DNA of 64,000 bases from contig SVIG01000005.1 in assembly GCA_015071005.1 (NCBI GenBank), positions 1-64,000 of the forward strand, given 5' to 3'. The translations under genes and the position numbers were made by a program. Within the stretch, counting starts at the first letter, position 1, and each line of letters opens with the position of its first letter. A model generated the notes under the pieces. The model searched no databases. It saw only the letters and a program-made list of their open reading frames with translations, and was not told the origin of the DNA. Of this stretch, positions 10,146-19,600 are shown piece after piece. The stretch comes from Clostridiales bacterium. Lineage in GTDB: Bacteria > Bacillota > Clostridia > Christensenellales > Borkfalkiaceae.

Positions 10146-11984
10146 TTATAAAACGATTTTTACGTAACGGTCGATGCCGTTGAAATCGCGCACAACCATC
10201 GAATACGCAACGCCCTTGAACATCTTCACAACGTCTTGCGCTTCGCCTGCGCCCACTTCCATAATCAGCATACCGCCGCGATTGAGATATTTTCCTGCTT
10301 CCGCCGCGATTCGACGATAGAAATCCATACCGTCTTCCCCACCGTCCAACGCCAAGCGCGGTTCGTGGTCCTTTACTTCCCTTTGCAAGCCGTCAATGTC
10401 TTTCGACGGAATGTAGGGGGGATTGGTGACGATAATATCAAATCTTCCGCGAATGCGCGTGAACATATCCGATTGGATAAAGAGTACGTCCGCGTCGTTT
10501 GCCGCGGCGTTTTCTTTGGCAAGCGCAAGCGCGTCTTCGCTGATATCCACCGCCGTCACCTTCGCTTTCCTACCGTACTTTTCGAGTTCCTTGTACACGG
10601 CGATCGCGATTGCGCCGCTACCCGTACACATATCGAGAATATTATACTCTTCTTCCGCCGCCGCCACGACCATCATAGCAAGCTCTTCCGTTTCCGGACG
10701 GGGAATGAGTACTCTCTCGTCCACTTTAATCTTATAGCCGCAAAAATCCGCGTCCCCGATGATATACCAAAGGGGTCTGCCCGTCAAGCGCTCGTCCGCG
10801 ATACGGATAATCTCGCCCGCCTGCGACTTATTCAAAATATGCTCTTCTTTGGAAACTTCGCTCTTGGGAATATCGAGCGTCAAAGAGAAAATCCATTCCG
10901 CTTCGTCTTCTTCGATATTTTGCGAAGCAAAACGACGCTTGGTGTTTGCGAGCAGGGTGGACATTTTTCCCGAAGTGACAAAGACCTTTTCGGGAATCGT
11001 CGGATCGGCATCCATCGCCAAAACGGTGTTAAAAGCGGTGATTGCGCATTCGATCATTTTATCTTCCGGCTCACGCGTAGTCAATCTTTGCAAAAGGAGT
11101 CCAGGGAGCTTGAAAATGAAGAAAATGGGATTTTTCGTCTTCGAGAGCAAGCGTAAAATTTCATAGGAAACGCCTGCAACGACGGGCAACATCAAAATTT
11201 TAAGTCCAAAACGGATTAAACCGTTCAATTTACCGCTATCCACGTACAGCCAACGCGCCACTACGACGTTGACGAGCGAGAACACGATAATGCTCACAAT
11301 CATGACCAAGAATAAAAAGGTCGTGCCGCAACGATCATGCACGCGGGAACAGCCGCGCACGTTTTCCACCGTCAGCTCCTTGCCCTGTTCGTGGCAAGTG
11401 ATGGTTTTGTGTTCCGCGCCGTGGTACATAAAGACTCGTTTGAGGGAAGGTATCAAGGAAATCAGCAAAATGTACGCGATAAAAATCGCCAAGCGAATGC
11501 CGCCTTCGATTAGGTTAAACCATACCCCTTCCATACCTGCCGACGTCTTATCAAAAGGAAGAAAGCCCGTGATAAACTGCGGCAATGCAATAAAGATGAC
11601 GAGTGCAAGCACGATACCGAGTATTCCTGAAATCGTGTTCATAATGCCGCCGATATCGATTTTATGCTTTTCTTTAAGCCATTGCTCCGCTTTCGTTTGC
11701 TCCTCTTCGTCGTCTTCCATCGCAACGTCCGCGCTTCGCATCAGGATACGATACCCGTCCACGAGCGAGGTGACGAAATTGACCACGCCGCGGATAAACG
11801 GGAATTTCGTGATTTTCTTCCGCTGTTCGGGAGGCTTTAAGCGTTCGGATTCGATTTGAATCTTCCCTTCGGGATCGCGAACTGCCGTCGCCATCGCGCG
11901 CCTACCGCGCATCATTACCCCTTCCATGACCGCTTGACCGCCAATGTAGGTGCAATTCAGTTTTTGTTTCTTTTCTTTTTTCAT
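10146..11984 (-). CDS. prmC: fusion of DUF1385 membrane protein (N-terminal) and peptide chain release factor N5-glutamine methyltransferase (C-terminal)
   Basis: N-term GGQAVMEGVMMRGRRAMATAVR, YHGAEHKTITCHE; C-term GYKIKVDERVLIPRPETEELA and IVTNPPYIPSKDI in one 612-aa ORF. Confidence 0.9.
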   Translation of the reverse strand: MKKEKKQKLNCTYIGGQAVMEGVMMRGRRAMATAVRDPEGKIQIESERLKPPEQRKKITKFPFIRGVVNFVTSLVDGYRILMRSADVAMEDDEEEQTKAEQWLKEKHKIDIGGIMNTISGILGIVLALVIFIALPQFITGFLPFDKTSAGMEGVWFNLIEGGIRLAIFIAYILLISLIPSLKRVFMYHGAEHKTITCHEQGKELTVENVRGCSRVHDRCGTTFLFLVMIVSIIVFSLVNVVVARWLYVDSGKLNGLIRFGLKILMLPVVAGVSYEILRLLSKTKNPIFFIFKLPGLLLQRLTTREPEDKMIECAITAFNTVLAMDADPTIPEKVFVTSGKMSTLLANTKRRFASQNIEEDEAEWIFSLTLDIPKSEVSKEEHILNKSQAGEIIRIADERLTGRPLWYIIGDADFCGYKIKVDERVLIPRPETEELAMMVVAAAEEEYNILDMCTGSGAIAIAVYKELEKYGRKAKVTAVDISEDALALAKENAAANDADVLFIQSDMFTRIRGRFDIIVTNPPYIPSKDIDGLQREVKDHEPRLALDGGEDGMDFYRRIAAEAGKYLNRGGMLIMEVGAGEAQDVVKMFKGVAYSMVVRDFNGIDRYVKIVL

Positions 11985-12011
11985 ATTCCTTTGCCGTTTT
12001 TACAAAAGTTT

Positions 12012-12058
12012 CTTCTTCTTTTTTGCGGGGGAACAAAACCCCCGCAAAAAAGAAGAAG
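12012..12058. terminator. long perfect intercistronic hairpin (20-bp stem, 7-nt loop)
   Basis: CTTCTTCTTTTTTGCGGGGG-aacaaaa-CCCCCGCAAAAAAGAAGAAG between rpmE and DUF1385-prmC. Confidence 0.8.
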
Positions 12059-12094
12059 GCTTTAAGACTATGTCCTAAAGCCCCGTTTTACCAA

Positions 12095-12298
12095 TTAAAG
12101 ACCATATCTCTTTTTGAACTTATCGACACGTCCACCGGTATCAACCAACTTTTGCTTGCCCGTGAAGAAAGGATGGCAATTGCTGCAAATATCTACTTTC
12201 ATAACGTCGCCGTCTTTCGTCGTACCGGTCTTAAAAGTAGCTCCACAAGCGCAAGTTACAGTTACTTCGTGATATTTGGGATGAATATCTGCTTTCAT
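12095..12298 (-). CDS. rpmE: 50S ribosomal protein L31
   Basis: [28 protein letters not shown]...[28 protein letters not shown]. Confidence 0.95.
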   Translation of the reverse strand: MKADIHPKYHEVTVTCACGATFKTGTTKDGDVMKVDICSNCHPFFTGKQKLVDTGGRVDKFKKRYGL

Positions 12299-12483
12299 TG
12301 TATTTACCTCGCTATTTTTCTTATGCTAACCAATTATACCGCTTTTTTTTCTACTCGTCAACTGTTTTTACACGAAATTAAAAAAAATAGTTGCAAATTT
12401 CACAAAAATAGGTTATACTTATTATACGCGTTTGTTGCGCACATATTCGCGCGATAACAAAAATATATTAAATTAGGATTTTT

Positions 12484-13482
12484 ATGAAAGCCTGGCAATT
12501 AGCTTATCCCCACAATTTACAGCACGTCACCACGCCTGATTTGAAACGTACCGACGATACAGTCAAGGTCAAGGTCACCAAAGCGCTCTTAACCGAAACG
12601 GACGTTGCCGTCTACTGCGGCGCGCTCAAAGTGAAAGCGCCCTTTATCCCCGGCCGTTTTGCGATCGGTCAAGTCACCGAAGCGAATGAGGACTCCTTCG
12701 TTAAAAAGGGCGAAAGAGTGTATCTTGCGAGCGTGACCGAAGACGAATGCGCGCCCGACGGTTTGCGGATCGCAGGCGAAACGACGGATGGTTTTTACCG
12801 CGATTTCGTGCTTGCCGGCATAGATGACGTCTATCCCTTGCCCGCGTCTGTCACCGACGAAGCGGCGTTCTTGATCGACGCGATTGCGCTTGCGGAGCAT
12901 ATCGTTGACGAAATGCACGTGGAAGTGGGGCAGCATATTTTGGTGCTTGGCGGCGGTTTGTACGGCAATATCCTTTGTCAAATCTTGATTTACCACCGTG
13001 CAGTACCCATTTTGGCAGACAACAACGCCGAACGGCTTGCTCGCGCGAAGCGTAGCGGTATCTATTACACCTTCCCCAACGACGAAACGTTGAAAAATAA
13101 CGTCATCGCCGCGACGGGCGGTAAGCTCGCCGACGGGGCGGTATACCTCGCCTTTTCCAATCGCTGCGAGCCTTCCGTACTCTTTCCCTTGGTGAAACGC
13201 GACGCGTACGTTTCCTTCTGCGCGCTTACGGGCAAACCCCTGCACGTCAATCTTGAGTATGCTATCAAGAACAACGTCAAAATTAAGGGTATTAGCGAAA
13301 GCCGCGAATTCGTGTCAACCGCGATCAACCTTTTGGCAAATAAAGCGGTCAATTTCTCGGAGTTCTCGTTCAAGAGCTCGCGCGAAGAAGATTTGCCCAA
13401 ACTCTTGGAAGAGTATTCGCAAATTTACAGCAGCGGCGCATACCTGCCCGAGCAATTCGAAGTCATTAAATTTATATTCTAA
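12484..13482 (+). CDS. zinc-type alcohol dehydrogenase-like (MDR) protein
   Basis: LLTETDVAVYCGALKVKAPFIPGRFAIGQV and GQHILVLGGGLYGNILCQ nucleotide-binding segment. Confidence 0.75.
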   Translation: MKAWQLAYPHNLQHVTTPDLKRTDDTVKVKVTKALLTETDVAVYCGALKVKAPFIPGRFAIGQVTEANEDSFVKKGERVYLASVTEDECAPDGLRIAGETTDGFYRDFVLAGIDDVYPLPASVTDEAAFLIDAIALAEHIVDEMHVEVGQHILVLGGGLYGNILCQILIYHRAVPILADNNAERLARAKRSGIYYTFPNDETLKNNVIAATGGKLADGAVYLAFSNRCEPSVLFPLVKRDAYVSFCALTGKPLHVNLEYAIKNNVKIKGISESREFVSTAINLLANKAVNFSEFSFKSSREEDLPKLLEEYSQIYSSGAYLPEQFEVIKFIF

Positions 13483-13542
13483 CTTTAACGCAGCTCCCTA
13501 AAGGGAGCTCGCAGTTTATATTCAAGCTTTTATAGGTGTTTT

Positions 13543-14091
13543 ATGAAAATTATTTTTGCATCCGATATCCACGGCTCGGCGCATTGGGTAAAAGAGCTTT
13601 TAGACGTATTCCATCACGAAAATGCGGACAAGCTCGTCCTTTTGGGCGACCTTCTCTATCACGGACCGAGAAACGATTTCCCCGACGATTACTCGCCGAA
13701 AAAGGTTTTTACTATGCTCAACGAAATCAAGGATAAAATCCTTTGCGTGCGCGGAAATTGCGATAGCGAAGTCGATCAAATGGTGCTTGAATTCCCCATT
13801 CTTGCCGACTACGCGCTCCTTTCTGCAAAAGGCAAAACTCTCTTTTTGACCCACGGGCATTTGTTCGACGAGCAAAATCCGCCCCTTTTGCAAAAAGGGG
13901 ATATCCTTTTCAACGGACATTTCCATACCCCTTGCTGCAAGGAAATGGAAAACGGCGCAATTTACGCAAACTGCGGCTCCGTCGCGCTCCCCAAACCCGA
14001 TACGCCCCATTCCTATATCCTTCTTGATAACGATATTCTCTATTGGAAGGACCTTGAAACGGGCGGTATCTTTGATTGCTACACCCTTTGA
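13543..14091 (+). CDS. YfcE/MJ0936-type phosphodiesterase
   Basis: MKIIFASDIHGS, LGDLLYHGPRN, VRGNCDSEVDQ, LTHGHLFDE, GHFHTP metallophosphatase motifs. Confidence 0.9.
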   Translation: MKIIFASDIHGSAHWVKELLDVFHHENADKLVLLGDLLYHGPRNDFPDDYSPKKVFTMLNEIKDKILCVRGNCDSEVDQMVLEFPILADYALLSAKGKTLFLTHGHLFDEQNPPLLQKGDILFNGHFHTPCCKEMENGAIYANCGSVALPKPDTPHSYILLDNDILYWKDLETGGIFDCYTL

Positions 14092-14276
14092 ACTCGTACA
14101 TGGGTGGGGTGTTTTGAAAAATCCCCACTTCTGATAGAAAATTTAGCTGTCCTTTACGTAAGGCGGCTTTTCTTTCTTTTTACAAGAATTATTTATCGAT
14201 TTTACCGCTCGATTACTTGACTATTATCATAAAATATGATAATATATTTTCTAACCAATAAAAGGAGTGAGAGAAT

Positions 14277-15650
14277 ATGAAAAAAGAAATTCCCTATAAA
14301 ATTTATCTTGACGAATCGGAACTCCCGAAATATTGGCTGAATTTGCGCGCTTTTATGGATAAGAAACCCGCGCCGCTTTTGAACCCGAAGACCTTGAACC
14401 CCATGACGGCAGAAGAACTTTCGAGTGTTTTTTGCGCGGAACTTGCCCGTCAGGAAGTCGACGATACGACGAAGTATATCGAGATTCCAACGGAAGTGCG
14501 CGATTTCTATAAAATGTACCGCCCTGCCCCCCTCATTCGCGCGTATTGCTTGGAAAAAGTCCTCGATACCCCCGCGCATATTTATTATAAATTTGAAGGA
14601 AACAACACGTCAGGCTCGCACAAGCTCAATTCCGCTATTGCGCAAGCGTACTACGCGAAAGAACAGGGCTTGAAGGGCGTCACGACGGAAACGGGCGCAG
14701 GACAATGGGGTACTGCCCTTTCCATGGCTTGCTCCTATTTTGGTTTGGACTGCAATGTGTACATGGTCAAGGTTTCCTACGAACAAAAGCCCTTCCGCAG
14801 AGAAGTAATGCGCACGTACGGCGCGACGGTCACCCCGTCCCCGTCCATGACCACGGAAGTAGGCAGAAAAATCAACGAAGAATTCCCCGGTACGGGCGGT
14901 TCGCTCGGCTGCGCGATTTCCGAAGCGGTGGAAGCGGCGTCAAATAAAGACGGTTATCGCTACGCGCTCGGCAGCGTACTCAATCAAGTGCTTTTGCATC
15001 AATCGGTGATCGGTTTGGAAACGAAAACCGCGCTCGATAAGTACGGCGTGAAAGCGGATATTATCATTGGTTGCGCAGGCGGCGGCTCGAACCTTGGCGG
15101 TTTGATTGCGCCCTTTATGGCGGAACAAGTGGAAGGCAAAGCAAACTATCGCTTTATTGCGGTGGAACCTGCTTCCTGCCCTACGCTTACGCGCGGCAAG
15201 TATGCGTACGACTATTGCGATACGGGTAAGGTTTGCCCCCTTGCGAAAATGTATACGCTTGGCTCGGGCTTTATCCCTTCGGCAAGCCACGCTGGCGGAC
15301 TTCGCTATCACGGCATGACGAGTACCCTTTCCGAGTTGTACGATCAAGGCTTAATGGAAGCGCGCTCGGTAGAGCAAACAAAGGTGTTTGAAGCGGCGGA
15401 ATATTTCGCGAGAATTGAAGGTATTTTGCCTGCGCCCGAATCGGCGCATGCCATCCGCGTAGCCATCGACGAAGCGCTCAAATGCAAGGAAACGGGCGAG
15501 CATAAGAATATAGTATTCGGCTTGACGGGTACGGGCTATTTCGATATGATGAGCTACGAAAAATTCCACGACGGAAAGATGAGCGACTATATTCCTTCCG
15601 ACGAAGAACTCCAAAAAGGCTTCGCAGGCTTACCCGATTTGAAACTCTAA
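14277..15650 (+). CDS. TrpB-like pyridoxal phosphate-dependent enzyme (TrpB2 type)
   Basis: 457 aa; GNNTSGSHKLNSAIAQAYYAKEQG, ETGAGQWGTALSMAC, GCAGGGSNLGGL; no trpA nearby. Confidence 0.88.
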   Translation: MKKEIPYKIYLDESELPKYWLNLRAFMDKKPAPLLNPKTLNPMTAEELSSVFCAELARQEVDDTTKYIEIPTEVRDFYKMYRPAPLIRAYCLEKVLDTPAHIYYKFEGNNTSGSHKLNSAIAQAYYAKEQGLKGVTTETGAGQWGTALSMACSYFGLDCNVYMVKVSYEQKPFRREVMRTYGATVTPSPSMTTEVGRKINEEFPGTGGSLGCAISEAVEAASNKDGYRYALGSVLNQVLLHQSVIGLETKTALDKYGVKADIIIGCAGGGSNLGGLIAPFMAEQVEGKANYRFIAVEPASCPTLTRGKYAYDYCDTGKVCPLAKMYTLGSGFIPSASHAGGLRYHGMTSTLSELYDQGLMEARSVEQTKVFEAAEYFARIEGILPAPESAHAIRVAIDEALKCKETGEHKNIVFGLTGTGYFDMMSYEKFHDGKMSDYIPSDEELQKGFAGLPDLKL

Positions 15651-15667
15651 AAACCGACCATTTGAAA

Positions 15668-15699
15668 GGCGTTTGCAAGAAATTGCAAACGCCTTTTTT
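15668..15699 (+). terminator. intrinsic terminator of the trpB-like gene
   Basis: GGCGTTTGCAA-gaaa-TTGCAAACGCC followed by TTTTTT. Confidence 0.8.
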
Positions 15700-15769
15700 A
15701 TGCGGCTATCCACATATGTTTACAGCGTTCATTACGGACACGGCCTCGTCAAATGCGGATAGCCGCATA
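15699..15769. repeat. 13-bp perfect inverted repeat with about 45-nt spacer in a convergent intergenic region
   Basis: TATGCGGCTATCC (15699-15711) / GGATAGCCGCATA (15757-15769). Confidence 0.8.
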
Positions 15770-16016
15770 TTTACTCCCCTACCGCACCGTCACGCGTTTT
15801 TAAGCGTTTTTTGGCGGTTTTTTGTGGGATTTGTCGTATGGGTTTCCCGATAGCTATCTCGACGCGCACGTGTGGAATTTCGGCAATTTTCGAGCGTCGA
15901 ATTTTGACGTATGCGCGTTCGGGCAAGGATAAACCTTGCCCCGTTAATTTGCATGACAAATACGTACCCAAAAAGAAAGCCGCTCTTGAAAAAGAGCGGC
16001 TTTGCGTTTCACAAAT

Positions 16017-16403
16017 TTAGTTTTCCAAAAGGGTGGAGTGCATAACGTAATCCGCCGTCGCACGGTTGGTAGCAATGGGGATATCGTATACTACGGCGAT
16101 ACGAAGAAGCGCCTTTACGTCGGGATCGTGCGGCTGCGAAGAGAGCGGATCCCAAAAGAAAATCACGATGTCGATCTTCTTTTCCGCTACCTTTGCGCCG
16201 ATTTGTTGATCGCCGCCGAGCGGGCCGGATAAATAACGCTTTACAGGCAAATCCGTTGCTTCGGCGATCAAACGCGCCGTCGTACCCGTGCCGCAAAGCT
16301 CGTATTTCTCCAAAGTTGCTTTGTTCTTTAACGCCCAATTGACAATGTCTGCCTTTTTGTTGTCGTGCGCAATCAGCGCAATCGTCTTTTGTTTCTTTTT
16401 CAT
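16017..16403 (-). CDS. mgsA: methylglyoxal synthase
   Basis: IALIAHDNKKADIVNWALKNKATLEKYELCGTGTTARLI and SGPLGGDQQIGA. Confidence 0.94.
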   Translation of the reverse strand: MKKKQKTIALIAHDNKKADIVNWALKNKATLEKYELCGTGTTARLIAEATDLPVKRYLSGPLGGDQQIGAKVAEKKIDIVIFFWDPLSSQPHDPDVKALLRIAVVYDIPIATNRATADYVMHSTLLEN

Positions 16404-16477
16404 ATTAACTCCTTTTTATGCTTTTGTTCAATTTCATTATACAAAAAATCCTCTACCTTGTCAAGTTTTTACAAAAA

Positions 16478-16504
16478 AATTCCCCGAGCGTTGCCGCTCG
16501 GGGA
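16478..16504. terminator. intrinsic terminator hairpin
   Basis: TTCCCCGAGCG-ttgc-CGCTCGGGGAA downstream of the 43-aa ORF. Confidence 0.75.
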
Positions 16505-16518
16505 ATCCTTCTTTGTTA

Positions 16519-16650
16519 TTAGCCCCAATTTTCAGGGAAATCAGGCGCGTTTCCGCCGTTATCAAGGTCTGGATCCCCAGACGATGCAGTAATTACGTCA
16601 CCGTTTGCCAAAAGGATGAGTTCAATCAATAAATCTTCATATTTTTTCAT
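16519..16650 (-). CDS. 43-aa small protein downstream of the giant secreted protein (not in ORF track)
   Basis: Translated by hand: MKKYEDLLIELILLANGDVITASSGDPDLDNGGNAPDFPENWG*; strong RBS AAAGGAGGTG; 18-bp gap after the upstream stop. Confidence 0.75.
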   Translation of the reverse strand: MKKYEDLLIELILLANGDVITASSGDPDLDNGGNAPDFPENWG

Positions 16651-16668
16651 TGCTTTACACCTCCTTTA

Positions 16669-19600
16669 TTAAGCAATACAAATTACTGCCTGACCGGGAG
16701 CAAGCGTTACGCTGCCCGATACCGCTTGGTAAGGCGCTTCCGCCGTACCTACGCCATAACCTACAAGATAGCATTGGCTACCGCTCGCCGTCACCGTTAC
16801 GCTACCCGACATACCATCCACGTCCGCATTGACGTACATCGTTGCCGTATTCGTACCGTTGGAAAGGGTCGTCGTAAGCAAGTTTTTGCTGTCACTATGA
16901 CTTCTCGTCTTCCATTCGTAACCGTCCAAAAGACCTTGGATAAGCTCGAATTGGTAAGCAGCCGTCTTTGCCGCGTCGTAGAAGCACTTGCCTTCAGCTA
17001 CGTTATTACCAATACCGTTGCCGTAGCCTTCGCCATTATAGCCACCCAACGTACCTGCAAGCTCGCCCGTAATCGGGAAGTAGCAGAACCACGAATACCC
17101 TGCTACGTCGTGTGCCGCCGCATAGAGCAAGGACATATACATATCTTGTTCCGTAAGGACACCGTCGTTTTGCGTATGTGCTGTAATTGCTTGGTGGAAT
17201 TCATACTTGCCGCCCAAGTAACTATCAGAATATACAACCTCGAAAGACTTATTATAACGGTTGGTCGGCTGATCCATTGCGTGTTGCGTGTAAATATCCA
17301 CATAGAGATATTTCGAATCAACGCCGTCGATTGCAAGCCACTTATTATAATAGCTTTCCAACGAGGATTGCGTGAGATAAAGTTCTTTGCCGAGCTCACC
17401 GCCTTGCGCTTGGAACAAGCAAGCAAGATAGAAGGGATCGCTTACACCGAGCGAAGCACAAGCTTCGTCCAACGCGCTAATCGTATAGCTCATACAGCTA
17501 ATCCACTTGCCGTACGGTTCGTCATCGAGCGAGAAACCGTAGAATGCAGGGTGCGTTACGTATTCCGCAAAGCCGTCACGGGTATTGATTGCCGTAGTCA
17601 CTTGCGCCTTACTCGTTGCGCCCGTACCCGAATTATCACTCATTGAAAGCTTATAGAATACTTCGTCGCAAACGAGTACCTTCATACCCATCGACCAAGC
17701 CGTATCCATGATATACTTCATACGGCTCGACGCCCACGTATCTCCCTCTTTATAGGAGCCGTTCGTATCATACGCAAGCGAAATGATATTGTTGCCCATA
17801 TCCTTCAATCTTTGCGCATGTGCAGGGAATTCTGCAGGCGACGTCCAATCGGTTGCTTGAACAGGATAAGGCGACCAGCCAGTATCTTTGTTATAGTAAG
17901 CGAAATATTTTTCGTCTTCCGAGTCGTAATAGTAACCGCCACTTGTAGAAAGACCCATCGTGCTCATCTGCGAAGAACTGAACTTATACAAGCCGTCCAG
18001 CATCGATTTGTAGGTGAATACAGGTTTTACTTTCGGCGTTGCGACTCCTTCGCTCGTCGCACTATTAAATTTATCATAATAGGAGTGCGCCGTAACCGTA
18101 ATGGTATGATCGCCAACGACTTCCGCTTTATAGGTAAGCGTTTCGTCCGCCATTACTACCGTATAAGGGCGGTAATCGTTATTATCGTGCACGATATAGT
18201 AGTCCGCGTTTTCAACAGCCGACCACGTTACCGTATAGCCAAGACCTTTGTTTACAACAGGAGCTTGCAAAGCAGTTTTGCTCGTATCGTTCGCAGCAAG
18301 TTGCGCCGCCGTCTTAATCGTTGCAAGATCATCCAATGCCTTTTCAACAATCGAAACCCAGCCATCGCCACCACCGATTTCCTCGATAGCAGCATTCGCA
18401 ATACTATCGATTACAGCTTTATGCTCTGTCGTGTAAGCATCGCTATCGATATATGCTTGCAAAAGAGCGAAATAGTAATCTTCTCTACTCGTATCCGCAT
18501 CATCGCCGATTTGTTCAAGCGTGAAGGTGAAAGACAAGCCGTCCGAATTCAATTTATAACCGCTCAACGTATAGCCTACGCCGTCGATGACAATCGTCGC
18601 GTCGTAGCCCATCATAATACGCACGCCGTTAACCATAACTGCTTTTACGCTACCATTGCTGATGGTGATTTCCGCACCGCTTTGTGCTACTGCATACGAG
18701 CCGTTCGCACCTTCGGTTTTGATTGCTGTAAGATTGCTGTCAATCGTAATATCTGCAACAGAATTGATGTAATTTTCTACAACCGCATCACCTTGTAAGC
18801 TTTCTGCTACGTATGCAATATTCGCTACTTGATAGATGCTTCTTGCGTGTTCTGCGGGATCGTATGCGGTATAGATATAGCCTGCGCCCGAAGTATACTG
18901 CACCTTGATATAGCCGCGAGCCGAGAAGGAACGTGCGTATTGGTCCGCGCTGATATTCAGCATTGCCGCTGAATACCAAGGTTTTCCATCAGGATCTTGC
19001 CATTTATCATCTGCAGTAGGAATTTCAAGATAATAGCCTTCACCAAGCTGCTCGTGCGAAAGCTCTCTACCCGTCAAATAGTTCGTCGGTGCGATAATCG
19101 TACCGATTTCTTGCATATAACCTAATTGAACAGCCGCCTCATAGAGATCTTTATTCACGTCCACAAGGAAACGAAGACCGCTGCCGTTAGTCTTTCGAAC
19201 CCCTGCGCCGTCGCGCATACTAAATTGAATCCATACGGGATAAAGGGTTACATTCGCCGAAACTTCGTATTCATAACCAGCAGGATAAAGATCAGGATAC
19301 GAAGAAGTATCCGTCGTCCAGCCGATAAATACGTTGCCAGCCTTATTATATTCTACGGGATCCAATGCAGGAAGCACGAACGAATCCGCCAATTCCGTTT
19401 GAATAATTTCATTGCCGTCTTTAAGCGTGATTCTATTCGTAGGAATACTACTCATATCCTTATCAGGATCGCTTACCGTAACGGTCGCAGCGCAATCCTT
19501 ACTTAAGTTCAGCGTCAAGCTGTTTGCGTAAGGCGCGAAGGTTACGAAATCACCGCCAAGCGTATAGGTTGTTGTTGTGGACTCGGTGTTGATTGCCGTA

